Assembly: GCA_964432595.1 (NCBI GenBank)
Contig: CAYSOF010000008.1
Location: 200,529 to 264,528 of the forward strand
Source: DASYLJ01 sp964432595
Lineage (GTDB): Bacteria > Desulfobacterota > Binatia > DP-6
Reading direction: 5' to 3'
DNA length: 64,000 bases
Position 1 is the first letter of the stretch. Each line of letters starts with the position of its first letter. A program made the position numbers and the translations under genes. Below are positions 7,156 through 16,027 of this stretch, piece after piece. The notes beneath the pieces were generated by a model, which worked only from the letters and a program-made list of their open reading frames with translations, searched no databases and was not told the origin of the DNA.

Positions 7156-9789
7156 TCAGGGCACGACGCAGGGCGCGCCGCTGCAGACGTCGACGACCGC
7201 GCCGTTGGTCTTCAGGAACTCGGACTTCTGCTGCCGTCCGATGACGGAGTTGCGCGGGTCGGAGTGCGGATCGCTGCCCGCCGTCGGCGCCGTGTTGGTG
7301 ATCGGCGGCGCCGGCTCGTTGCTGTCGAAGATGATGAGGGCCGAGCCGTCGAACGGATACGCCGGGATCGCGGGAATCCCGAAGTAGGGGTCGACGTCGG
7401 TATGCCGTCCGGGGGAGATCGCCGGCTGGTGGATCGACGCGCCGATCGTGCGCGCCTCGATCTCGGTCGCGACGTTCGCGACCTGGTGGTCGCCGAACGC
7501 CAGCTGCAGGAGGACCTTGTGCGACGGCGTGTTCGGCAGCGGGTCGTTCATGATGTGCCGCGCGTAACCGTTCGGCTCGGAGCGGTCCCACAGCATCTGG
7601 ATGAGCGCCAGCACGAGCGGCCGCTGGAGCTGGTTCGGATAGGCCGGGTACAGGACGGCCGAGTACGCGGTGAAGTCGGTGCTGCGCGTGAGCAGCAGCG
7701 AGTAGTTCATCCCGGGGACGCCGAGGACGCCGCGCGTGATGTCCTGCGCGACGGCCATCACCGTGCCGCCGAAGATGCCGCCCTGGCTGTTGCCGTCGTA
7801 GAAGACGTCGCTCGTGTCGATGACGGGGTTCCCGAGCTGATCCTGGAACGCGGCGTTCGCGACGAAGCCGTTCGGGTGGATCATGAGGCGCGCCAGGAAC
7901 AGCTGGTTCACCATCGACTGCTGCAGGCGGTCGGTGAAGCTCGGGAACTTCGAGACGTCCTGCAGGATGCCGATGGCGTTGGTGATGTCCTCGTCCGCCA
8001 TGCCGATCCACTTCGTCGCGCAGAAGACGAAGTTGTGCTCGTTCGCCATGCTGCGGACGTTGCCCGCCGACACCTCGGTGTGCGCTCCGAGGAGCCCGTG
8101 GCCGTAGATCGACGCGCGCGCCGGCACCGCCGTGGCGCCGGCGTTCGCGAGCGCGGCGCGCGGGATGTTGCAGACGAACGACGCGGGCTGCGTCGTGGCC
8201 TGGTGCGTCGGCAGGCCGTTACCGTCGAGGACGAACTTCGCAGGCGCCGTCGTCGAGTCGACGTAGCGCTCGACCTGGAAGGTCCCGGTGATGCGCCGGA
8301 AGATGCGATCGTCGAGCTCGTTCTCGATGTTCGAGATCACGAACGCGGGCGCCGCCGAGCCGAGACGAGCGAACGCGTCGTCACGGATGTGCAGTAGCCG
8401 CTCGGTGATGCTGCGCTGGCTCGAGACGGTGAAGTCCCAGGCCAGGTAGAGGTCGTTGCGCGCGACGCCGGCCGACGCGAGCGTCGTGAAGATCGCCTCC
8501 ATGTGCGGCCGGCGCGCTTCCAGGGCCGCGATGCCCGTCGGGGTGTCGTCGCGGTACGCCGCGAACTCGGCCGCCGGCGGGATGATCGTGCCCGACGAAT
8601 CCTTCAGGTTGCGGAGCGCGACGATGTAGCGCGTGCTCTCGTCGAAGTTCACCGCGGGACGGAGGATGAGCGCCTGCTGCGCCGGGTTCGTCGCGTTGGC
8701 GTCGAGCTCGGCCCAGAAGAGGTGCTGCTGCAGCGTGTCGGCGTTGATGATGACGATCGGCGCGCCGACGTCGAGCGAACGCTCGATGTCGGTGATCGGC
8801 GCGGCGCCCGTCTGCGCGAGGTCGACGCCGGGGACGCGGAGCAGGATGCTCGAGCCCGGGCTGAAGCCGTCGTTCAGGTTGTAGTCGGCGATCTCGACCG
8901 GGACGTTGTTGTTGTTGCGCGGCATCCCCGCGGTCGCGAAGTGGACGCGGCGCCCGGTGTCGGTCGTCGGGTCTTCCTTCGTCAGGTAGTCGCTCGGGTA
9001 CGGATACATGCAGTCGGCCTGGTCGAGCGGATCGCACGGGCAGGTGCAGTCGAACTGGCAGACGGCCGTACCGCCGCACGACGTGCCGGGCGTGTCGCAC
9101 TGCTCGCCGGGATCGATCGTGCCGTTCAGGCAGGACGGGGCGATCGTCGTCGTGGTCGTGCTCGACGTCGTCGTGGTGGTGGAGGTCGAGGTCGTCGGCA
9201 CCGTGGTCGTCGAGAAACACGTGCCCTGCGACGTCGGGTTCATGACCTTGAAGAGCGTCGCCCCCTTGTTCACCACGTCGCCGTCCCAGAAGCGGACGGT
9301 GTAGCGATCGCCGCCGCCGAGGATCGTGAGGCGCGCACAGCCATTGCCGCCAGGGTTGGGCGGGACGAGGCTGAACGGTCCACCCTTGCCGGAGATCACG
9401 ACCTTCACCTGGAAGGTGCCGTTGGCCGACTTCTTGATCTGGACGCCCTTCACCGGGCCGTTGTCGCCCTTCGGGTCCTTGTACTTGTAGCCCTTCGCCG
9501 CGTCGCCGCTCCAGAACGGCTTGCCGGTGGTCGGGCTGGTGCCGGCGGGCAGGAGGAACGACGGCCCGGCGTTGTCCGCAACGACGATCAGCGACGCGCC
9601 GTTGGTCACCGGGTCGCCGACCAACGTGTCGGGGCTGGAGGTCTCCTTCCCGGTCACCACCAGGCTCCGCTTCTCCGGCGTGCTCGGGTTCTTGAGAATG
9701 TACTTCTTCCCCAGGATGGACTGGTCGGCGGCGAACGAGACCGCCGCGGTGCATGCGAGCAGGACGGCGAGAAGCGGATGACGCGTCAT
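7156..9789 (-). CDS. Exported multidomain alpha/beta-hydrolase-like protein
   Basis: An 877-residue secreted protein. Order: signal peptide (about 1-20); Lys/Gly-rich beta module (about 21-190, with KGYKYKD and GPV); Thr/Ser linker (about 195-218); a short Cys-rich segment starting NGTIDPGEQCD, similar to one unit of the Cys-rich repeats found in myxobacterial surface proteins; then the hydrolase-like region (about 245-877). That region shares PYPSDYLT, GHGLLG, the G-N-S-Q-G elbow (Ser near 668) and GDHQV with the downstream 666-residue paralogue. The catalytic assignment is inference; no substrate can be named. The Thr linker is encoded by ACG/ACC-type repeats, a candidate for length variation. 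ATG is preceded by GGAG. Divergent from glyQS. Confidence 0.78.
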   Translation of the reverse strand: MTRHPLLAVLLACTAAVSFAADQSILGKKYILKNPSTPEKRSLVVTGKETSSPDTLVGDPVTNGASLIVVADNAGPSFLLPAGTSPTTGKPFWSGDAAKGYKYKDPKGDNGPVKGVQIKKSANGTFQVKVVISGKGGPFSLVPPNPGGNGCARLTILGGGDRYTVRFWDGDVVNKGATLFKVMNPTSQGTCFSTTTVPTTSTSTTTTTSSTTTTTIAPSCLNGTIDPGEQCDTPGTSCGGTAVCQFDCTCPCDPLDQADCMYPYPSDYLTKEDPTTDTGRRVHFATAGMPRNNNNVPVEIADYNLNDGFSPGSSILLRVPGVDLAQTGAAPITDIERSLDVGAPIVIINADTLQQHLFWAELDANATNPAQQALILRPAVNFDESTRYIVALRNLKDSSGTIIPPAAEFAAYRDDTPTGIAALEARRPHMEAIFTTLASAGVARNDLYLAWDFTVSSQRSITERLLHIRDDAFARLGSAAPAFVISNIENELDDRIFRRITGTFQVERYVDSTTAPAKFVLDGNGLPTHQATTQPASFVCNIPRAALANAGATAVPARASIYGHGLLGAHTEVSAGNVRSMANEHNFVFCATKWIGMADEDITNAIGILQDVSKFPSFTDRLQQSMVNQLFLARLMIHPNGFVANAAFQDQLGNPVIDTSDVFYDGNSQGGIFGGTVMAVAQDITRGVLGVPGMNYSLLLTRSTDFTAYSAVLYPAYPNQLQRPLVLALIQMLWDRSEPNGYARHIMNDPLPNTPSHKVLLQLAFGDHQVANVATEIEARTIGASIHQPAISPGRHTDVDPYFGIPAIPAYPFDGSALIIFDSNEPAPPITNTAPTAGSDPHSDPRNSVIGRQQKSEFLKTNGAVVDVCSGAPCVVP

Positions 9790-9983
9790 TGAGGCTCCGT
9801 CGAAGGGTTGGTGCTCGGCGAGCGAGCGGCCGTGGGGTTGTTGGGGAGGTACCGCGGAGGCCTACCTCCGGCCCCCCCTGGGCATGCGGGACCGTACCGA
9901 CCCCCCCTCGAAGCTGTCAACGAGAAAAACCAGTGATGGCGGGCCCGGTTGCAGTGCTCCGCGTCATCGGAGATGAAGTCCGG

Positions 9984-11591
9984 ATGCCCACTCCCACCGG
10001 ACCGGCGCTGATGGAGAAGCTGGTCTCCCTCTGCAAGCGCCGCGGCTTCATCTTCCAGTCCTCCGAGATCTACGGCGGCATCAACGGCTTCTGGGACTAC
10101 GGCCCGCTCGGGGTCGAGCTCAAGAACAACCTGCGCGACGCCTGGTGGGACGTGATGGTGCGCAACCCGCCGCTCGGCCCGGACGGCCGCGAGGTCGACA
10201 TCGTCGGCCTCGACTGCTCGATCATCAGCCACCCGCGCGTCTGGGAGGCCAGCGGCCACGTCGGCGGCTTCGCCGACCCCATGCAGACGTGCCGGCACTG
10301 CAAGCGCCTCTTCCGGGCCGATCACGTCGAGGATCTGCTGGGCGAGGCCGAGTGGGTGCAGTCGCTGCTCGCGGCCACCCCGTCCGGCAACACCCCGGGC
10401 ACCTACGTCGCCAGTCATCCCGAGCTGAAGCGCTGGGCCGAGACCAAGGGCAAGAAGGTCGCGCCCGGGCTGCTGCTGGTACGGAAGCCCGCCGAGACGC
10501 TGGCCGGCGTGGTCGGCGACGCGATGGACGTGTCGACCCTGCTACGCGTGCTGTCGTCGGACGGCGCCTCCACCGAGGGCGTGCAGCCGCCCTGCCCCAA
10601 CTGCGGCGGCGATCTCACCGAGCCGCGGCAGTTCAACCTGATGTTCGAGACGTACACCGGCGCGGTGCGCGACGAGGAGTCGAAGGCGTACCTCCGTCCG
10701 GAGACCGCGCAGGGGATGTTCTACAACTTCAAGAACGTCCTCGACTCGACGCGCGTGAAGATCCCGTTCGGCATCTGCCAGGTCGGCCGCAGCTTCCGCA
10801 ACGAGGTCACGCCGCGGAACTTCATCTTCCGCTCGCGCGAGTTCGAGCAGATGGAGCTCGAGTTCTTCGTCCACCCGAGCGAGGCCGACACCTGGTACCA
10901 GTACTGGCGCCGGCAGCGCTTCGACTGGTGGTGCTCGCTCGGCCTCGCCGGGAAGAACCTGCGGCTCCGCGATCACGACCAGGACGAGCTCGCGCACTAC
11001 GCGAAGGATTCCGGCGGCTGCTGCGACGTCGAGTACGCGTTCCCGTTCTCGGGCGAGAAGGGCTTCACCGAGCTCGAGGGCATCGCGTACCGCAGCAACT
11101 ACGACCTGACGCAGCACCAGAAGGTCAGCGGCGTGAAGCTCGAGTACTTCGACCAGGAGAAGAACGAGCGCTACCTGCCGCACGTGATCGAGCCCGCGGC
11201 CGGCCTGACGCGCGGTCTGCTCGCCGCGCTGTGCGAGGCGTACACTGTCGACGAGAGCCGGCCGTCGCCCGAGCTGATGCGCTTCCACCCGCGGCTCGCG
11301 CCCGTGAAGGCGGGCGTGTTTCCGCTCGTCAACAAGGAAGGCATGCCGGAGATCGCGGAGAAGATCTACCGCGACATCCGCAAGCACGTCGGCCCGGCGC
11401 AGTACGACGCGAAGCAGAGCATCGGCAAGCGCTACGCGCGCATGGACGAGGCCGGCACGCCGTTCTGCATCACCGTCGACGGACAGACCGTGACGGACCA
11501 GACGGTGACGGTGCGCGACCGCGACACCGGGGCGCAGATCCGTGTGGCGGCGGATCGGGTCGTGGCGTACGTGGCCGAGCGGGTGCGTTAA
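9984..11591 (+). CDS. glyQS: Glycyl-tRNA synthetase, single-chain class II type
   Basis: Cytoplasmic enzyme that charges tRNA-Gly. This is the homodimeric alpha2 type, not the alpha2/beta2 GlyQ/GlyS enzyme of most Proteobacteria. Visible motifs: the N-terminal CKRRGFIFQSSEIYGG signature, motif 2 (GRSFRNEVTPR), motif 3 (AAGLTRGLL), and an anticodon-binding domain at the C-terminus. A CPNC site in the inserted region (about residue 205) may bind zinc. Start 9984 gives 535 residues and places a GGAGA 11 nt upstream; ATG codons at 9936 and 10011 are in frame and cannot be excluded. The open frame extends further upstream but that part has no family resemblance. Converges on the DUF2235 gene with a shared TTAA at the stops. 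Confidence 0.92.
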   Translation: MPTPTGPALMEKLVSLCKRRGFIFQSSEIYGGINGFWDYGPLGVELKNNLRDAWWDVMVRNPPLGPDGREVDIVGLDCSIISHPRVWEASGHVGGFADPMQTCRHCKRLFRADHVEDLLGEAEWVQSLLAATPSGNTPGTYVASHPELKRWAETKGKKVAPGLLLVRKPAETLAGVVGDAMDVSTLLRVLSSDGASTEGVQPPCPNCGGDLTEPRQFNLMFETYTGAVRDEESKAYLRPETAQGMFYNFKNVLDSTRVKIPFGICQVGRSFRNEVTPRNFIFRSREFEQMELEFFVHPSEADTWYQYWRRQRFDWWCSLGLAGKNLRLRDHDQDELAHYAKDSGGCCDVEYAFPFSGEKGFTELEGIAYRSNYDLTQHQKVSGVKLEYFDQEKNERYLPHVIEPAAGLTRGLLAALCEAYTVDESRPSPELMRFHPRLAPVKAGVFPLVNKEGMPEIAEKIYRDIRKHVGPAQYDAKQSIGKRYARMDEAGTPFCITVDGQTVTDQTVTVRDRDTGAQIRVAADRVVAYVAERVR

Positions 11592-13408
11592 CCGAACGCG
11601 CGCCAGATCCCCCACAAGGCCAGCACGACGCATCCGAACGCGATGACGGTTGGCAGGATCCACTGCTTCATCGCGTAGAAGAACCCGCGGTAGCCGCGCG
11701 ACGTGCGGAGCTTGTAGAGCGCCGTCGTCGTCGCATCCTTCGCTGACGCACCCGCGACGGGATGCCAGATGCGCCGCATCTCGTCGTCGATCGCGGTCTC
11801 GAGACGGCTCCCGAACGCGACCAGGGCTCCGATGACGAGCACGCCGCCGAGGAAGTGGAACGGCCACGTCGCGAACGCGTCGGTCCACGTGGACGCGAGC
11901 TTCGGCAAGAGGTACTCGCCCGCGAGCCGGATCGTCGAGCTCAGCATGCCGAGGTTCGCGGGAGCGACCGGACGGCCGTCGTCGTTGATCCACGGCAACG
12001 CCACGAGATACAGCGACGCGAGGACGGTCGCGAAGTAGACGACCCGTCGACCCCAGACCCGGTTCCACACCCGCTCCTGCGCCTTCGCCCGCTGCGCGTC
12101 GTCGTGGCGTTCGACCCGACCGTCGCGCGTCGTCGTGCGATACGCGGCCGGCAAGACGATCGGCGCGTAGCCGTCGTTTCCCGAGTAGATGCGTTCGAAG
12201 ACGCTCTCGTGGATCATCGGCGGCAGTGGCACGACGGCGTCGGTGGACGGCAGCGACCCGAGCATCCGCCGTAGGTCGTCGAGGAGCTGCGGCTTCTCGA
12301 TGTGCGCCTCGAGCTGATCCTCGATCTTCCGCGGCTTGTATCGATAGTAGCCGCCGACCAGCCCGCGTCGCGAGTCGTTCACCTTGTCGGTGTTCGCGGC
12401 AAGGCGCGCGATGCGCATGCGCTCCGCCGGGTCGACGCGCAGACCGTAAGGCACCGCGCGGTCGATCATCCACTGCAGCGCCTCGTACGACAGCCCGTCC
12501 TGCGCGTAGCCCCCGCCGACGTCCGAGTGCATGCCGGCGAACCACACCTGGCTCAGCCGCTGGCGATCGATGTCCGGCACGTCGGGCCCGGGATCCGTCC
12601 AGCCCTCGTACATCGGACGCTTGTCGGTCGCGCCGTGAACCTCCGCTTCGTCCCACAGCACCGGATGGAAGGCGTTGCGCTCGTCGTCGAGCGCGAGCGC
12701 GTGGCAGGCACGCTGGATCTTGCCGGACATCGTCCGGTCGGGCATCGACAACGGCCAGAACCACTGGTCGATCGCCCGGGTGACCTCCTCGATCGGTCCG
12801 CCGTAGGCGGCGACGGTATCCCAGACGCCGACGAACCGTATCTCGGGAACGTCGACGAGCGTCGGCGGCGATTGGACACGTCCGATCACCGCGTCCCGCA
12901 GGTTGCGCAGCACGGTGACGAGTCCTCCGGTCGTGTTGAAGTTCCTGCGGAACTTCCGATACGCCGCCGACGCATCACGCGCGAGACGCGCTTCGTCCCG
13001 GCCGTTCACGACCACGCCTTCCCGCGCAATCAGCCCGGCGAGCACGCGCGCGGTGAACGCACCGCGGCTGAAGCCGAAGCAGTAGATATGATCGCCGGGC
13101 TCGTAGTTGCGGCAGAGGAACCGATAGAGGTCGAGCACGTTCCGTCGCAGCCCGACGCCGAACAAGCCGCCGAGGGCGGCGAGCGGGCGGAACGACGACG
13201 TGCCGACGCCGTCGTCGTAGTACGCGACCTGCAGCGCCGGATCGCTGCGGTCGAGCGCCTCGTACAGACGGAACACGTTCGTCTTGAACAGCTTCGCGGC
13301 GCTGTTCCCCGTGCCGTCGGACAGCAGGACGATGTTTTTCGGCACGCCGTCTAGCAAACGCCGGACCCGTCGCCGGATCGGGCGCGCACGCCACCAATGC
13401 CGCATCAT
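11588..13408 (-). CDS. DUF2235 alpha/beta-hydrolase with C-terminal membrane helices
   Basis: A 606-residue protein whose first ~440 residues match the DUF2235 family, which includes T6SS Tle1-type phospholipases. Seen here: LLSDGTGN near residue 28, the nucleophile elbow GFSRGAF near 110, HSDVGGGY near 296 (catalytic Asp) and the IHESV motif near 400 (catalytic His). The C-terminus has three hydrophobic helices (about 455-475, 505-525, 575-595), so the enzyme is probably anchored with the catalytic domain on one membrane face. No VgrG, PAAR or immunity-like neighbour is present, so a housekeeping hydrolase fits better than a secreted toxin. The start is uncertain: no Shine-Dalgarno, and an inverted repeat ends 6 nt upstream. 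Confidence 0.8.
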   Translation of the reverse strand: MMRHWWRARPIRRRVRRLLDGVPKNIVLLSDGTGNSAAKLFKTNVFRLYEALDRSDPALQVAYYDDGVGTSSFRPLAALGGLFGVGLRRNVLDLYRFLCRNYEPGDHIYCFGFSRGAFTARVLAGLIAREGVVVNGRDEARLARDASAAYRKFRRNFNTTGGLVTVLRNLRDAVIGRVQSPPTLVDVPEIRFVGVWDTVAAYGGPIEEVTRAIDQWFWPLSMPDRTMSGKIQRACHALALDDERNAFHPVLWDEAEVHGATDKRPMYEGWTDPGPDVPDIDRQRLSQVWFAGMHSDVGGGYAQDGLSYEALQWMIDRAVPYGLRVDPAERMRIARLAANTDKVNDSRRGLVGGYYRYKPRKIEDQLEAHIEKPQLLDDLRRMLGSLPSTDAVVPLPPMIHESVFERIYSGNDGYAPIVLPAAYRTTTRDGRVERHDDAQRAKAQERVWNRVWGRRVVYFATVLASLYLVALPWINDDGRPVAPANLGMLSSTIRLAGEYLLPKLASTWTDAFATWPFHFLGGVLVIGALVAFGSRLETAIDDEMRRIWHPVAGASAKDATTTALYKLRTSRGYRGFFYAMKQWILPTVIAFGCVVLALWGIWRAFG

Positions 13409-13414
13409 CGTGCC

Positions 13415-13442
13415 GGGATCCCGGACGAACGTCCGGAATCCC
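13415..13442. repeat. Inverted repeat between GH116-like and DUF2235 genes
   Basis: Two 13-nt arms (GGGATCCCGGACG / CGTCCGGAATCCC) with a 2-nt loop and one mismatch fill most of the 42-bp gap. The structure lies just after the glycosidase stop and 6 nt before the DUF2235 start on the same strand. It could terminate the first message or sequester initiation of the second. No T-tract follows. Confidence 0.5.
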
Positions 13443-13450
13443 GGACGTCG

Positions 13451-15946
13451 TCAGGCGGGCACGCGCAGCCGCGTGCCGGGCACGAGCGCGGTCGGCCCCA
13501 CGACGTGCGGTCCGACGCGATCGATCGTCACCGGCGTGCCGAAGCTCCGCACGACCTCGAGGCGGGTCTCACCCGCCGCCGGGTCGTGGTCGCACACGGC
13601 CCAGAACGACGGGAAGAACACCGGACAACGCAGCCGTCCCACCGGCGCGAGCCGCAGCGTTCCTCCGGGCACGTCGAGCGCCGCACCCGTCAGCGCGGCG
13701 AGCACCGCCCACGCCACGGGATGGGTCATGTAGACCGACTCGTCGTTCCCGCGCAGCCCGCCGCTCCACGCGAAGCCGTCGCCCCACAGGCGGTCGTAGA
13801 ACCGGCGCAACGTCTCGAGCCCGGCGTCGACCTCGCCGACGGAGAGCTGCAGGCACGCCTGGTAGGAGACGACCTGCCAGACGTACGTGAACTCCTCGCG
13901 CTTCGGCAGGCCCGCGCGGAACGGATGGTCGACCGCCGTCCCGTCGAACGTCGCCTCCGATCGTGGCAGGCCGCCGGCGGCGGGCTCGACCAGCACGCGA
14001 TGCTGGTGCCGCAGGTGGCTGCGGACGCGCTCGACGTCGAGCACGGAATCGAAGCCCGCCCAGCGCACGGCCCACTCGCCGGCCAGCGCGGCCGTGAAGA
14101 TGGTGTCCTTCTCCTTCGTGCTGCGGAAGAAGCCGCGCGGGTCCCACAGGTCGTCGTCGATGCGCCGCGCGCAGCGGTCGAAGCGTGCCTGCCACTCGTC
14201 GCACAGCTCCGGCGACCGCGCCGCACCGAGTGTCAGCATGGTCCGCAGCGTCGCGAGGTAGAGCGTCGCCGAGTAGATGAACGCGCCCGGGAAGTCCCAG
14301 ACGTCGTACGTGGTTCCACCCTCCGGCACGCCGTGCGGCGCGATCGACGCGAGGTAGTCGAGGCCGCGCACCATCGCCGGCCAGAAGCGGTCGAGGACGT
14401 CGTCCCTGCCCGTCACGCGATGGGCGCGGCCGGCCTGGAGGATCAGCGACATCGTCAGGTCGGTCCACTCCTTGGCCGGCAGGAAGTCCTTGATGAACAT
14501 CGGCCAGCCGTACGGAACGTCGGTGGTGCCGAGGCCGAGGTCGCAATTGCCGTTGCCGTGCGGGATCGCGCCGCGCGCGTCCGCGAGACGACGGAACTCG
14601 TCGAGCTCCGTCAGGTCGAGCTCGGGGAAGAACGTCGCCGAATACGGATGCGACGACAGGCGCTGGTCGTTGGTGCCGGTGAGGCCGCCCATCGGCCAGT
14701 GCCAGTCCATGCCCTCGAGCGTGTAGAGGCGGCCGTTCGCCGGCACGACGGTGTTGCAGAGCAGCGAGTCGATCGAGTTGCGCACCGCACGCACCAGCCA
14801 GCGCGGCAGCGACGACGCGTCGAGCAGCGCGCCGGTCTCGGCCGACGCGGCGTCGAGCCTGACGCGCTCGTCGAGCACGTGGGCGGCGACGGCGTCGATG
14901 CCGGCGAAGAACGTCTCGTAGACGTGCCCGACGCGCGTGCCGTCGTGCGGGCCCACGCCGCGATGCCGCGGCAGCGACGGCTCGGTGACGTGGTCCGCCG
15001 TCCACCACGCCAGGACGAACACGACCTCGCGCGCCGCATGCGGCGGAACGGTCGTGGCGGCGGCGACGGCGGCGGACGGCCGCTCGCCGCCCTGTCGTCC
15101 GGGACGCAGGCGGCCGTCGCGCGCGAAGTCGGCGAGCACCGTCGCCGACGACGCGGCGGCGTCCCATCCGTCGCAGACGGTCACGTCCGGGCCGGTGTCG
15201 GCGAGCAGCAGGTACTCGCCCAGCACGCCGCGACGGTGCGAGCGCGCATCCCACGTCTGATCGGTGCGGAAGCGCACGCCGCGCCGGCCGCCGGCGGTCG
15301 TCCGCTCCTGCCGGTTGCCCGCGACGTCGGCGTAGACGATGCGCTGGTGCACGCCGCGCATCTCCTGCTCGGGCCCGAGCTCCACGCCGAGATGGCCGGT
15401 GCCGCCGCGGCCGAGGAGGTTCTCGAACGAGAACAGCACCGACGCCTCCACCGCGACGTCGCCGGGATTCGTCAGCACGAAGCGGAAGACCGCGGCGGGC
15501 AGCGTCGAGTCCTGCAGGTCGTGCGGAACGTGCGGCGTGAACCCGTGCAGCGCGACGGCCAGGGGCAGGTCGTCGTCGTCGTAAGCCAGCGTGAACGACG
15601 GCAGCATGCCCGCGAACGTCGTCCCGCGGACGGTCGCGACGTCGGCCCAGGGCGACGTCCGTTGCAGGAGCACGCAGCGGGTGTCGTCGCCGCGCCGGGT
15701 CCACAGCGCATGGAACGCGCCGCGGACGTCGCGGATCGGGCACATCCAGTTGTTGTTCAGTCGCAGCTCGCCGAACCCACCGTCGGTCGCGACGCTGAAG
15801 CCGCCCGCGCCGATGCCGCCCATCGGGAACCCGCGCGCGACGCGGGTGTCGACGTACGTGCCGCGCTCGCGATCGAAGCCCTGCATCGATGCCGCGTAGC
15901 CTCCGGCCCGCGACGGCGTCAAGCCGGTACGGCGGTTGCTAGGCAT
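13451..15946 (-). CDS. GH116-like glycosidase (GBA2-type beta-glucosidase family)
   Basis: An 831-residue protein resembling the bile-acid beta-glucosidase/GBA2 family (GH116): an N-terminal beta-sandwich with GGIGAGGF and a C-terminal (alpha/alpha)6 barrel. The EGMDWHWPMGG segment near residue 410 and the TYDVWDFPG segment near 545 sit where the family has its catalytic Glu nucleophile and Asp acid/base, but I place those residues by eye only. No signal peptide is evident, so it should be cytoplasmic. Substrate is unknown: a beta-glucoside, xyloside or glucosylceramide-like lipid are the family options. An internal Met at 15886 is an alternative start. Divergent from the glycosyltransferase gene, which suggests a shared glycan theme. 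Confidence 0.7.
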   Translation of the reverse strand: MPSNRRTGLTPSRAGGYAASMQGFDRERGTYVDTRVARGFPMGGIGAGGFSVATDGGFGELRLNNNWMCPIRDVRGAFHALWTRRGDDTRCVLLQRTSPWADVATVRGTTFAGMLPSFTLAYDDDDLPLAVALHGFTPHVPHDLQDSTLPAAVFRFVLTNPGDVAVEASVLFSFENLLGRGGTGHLGVELGPEQEMRGVHQRIVYADVAGNRQERTTAGGRRGVRFRTDQTWDARSHRRGVLGEYLLLADTGPDVTVCDGWDAAASSATVLADFARDGRLRPGRQGGERPSAAVAAATTVPPHAAREVVFVLAWWTADHVTEPSLPRHRGVGPHDGTRVGHVYETFFAGIDAVAAHVLDERVRLDAASAETGALLDASSLPRWLVRAVRNSIDSLLCNTVVPANGRLYTLEGMDWHWPMGGLTGTNDQRLSSHPYSATFFPELDLTELDEFRRLADARGAIPHGNGNCDLGLGTTDVPYGWPMFIKDFLPAKEWTDLTMSLILQAGRAHRVTGRDDVLDRFWPAMVRGLDYLASIAPHGVPEGGTTYDVWDFPGAFIYSATLYLATLRTMLTLGAARSPELCDEWQARFDRCARRIDDDLWDPRGFFRSTKEKDTIFTAALAGEWAVRWAGFDSVLDVERVRSHLRHQHRVLVEPAAGGLPRSEATFDGTAVDHPFRAGLPKREEFTYVWQVVSYQACLQLSVGEVDAGLETLRRFYDRLWGDGFAWSGGLRGNDESVYMTHPVAWAVLAALTGAALDVPGGTLRLAPVGRLRCPVFFPSFWAVCDHDPAAGETRLEVVRSFGTPVTIDRVGPHVVGPTALVPGTRLRVPA

Positions 15947-16027
15947 GCTGCGGTGGAGTGGGTGGAAGCTCCGGGGCGTCGTGTCGTCGTGCCGGCCGAG
16001 TCAGTGCGCTGACACGAGGACGAGCCG

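Noticed and set aside
9844..9858. A T-box riboswitch-like sequence (GGTACCGCGG) upstream of glyQS
   Set aside because: It resembles the conserved T-box core, and glyQS is a classic T-box gene. But the essential UGG that pairs with the tRNA end reads AGG here, and only about 55 nt of non-coding sequence lie before it, too little for stem I. The GC-rich hairpin at 9845-9869 is enough to explain it. A covariance-model search would settle it.
11588..13408. A T6SS phospholipase effector
   Set aside because: The fold fits, but there is no VgrG, PAAR, immunity or chaperone gene nearby and there are C-terminal membrane helices.
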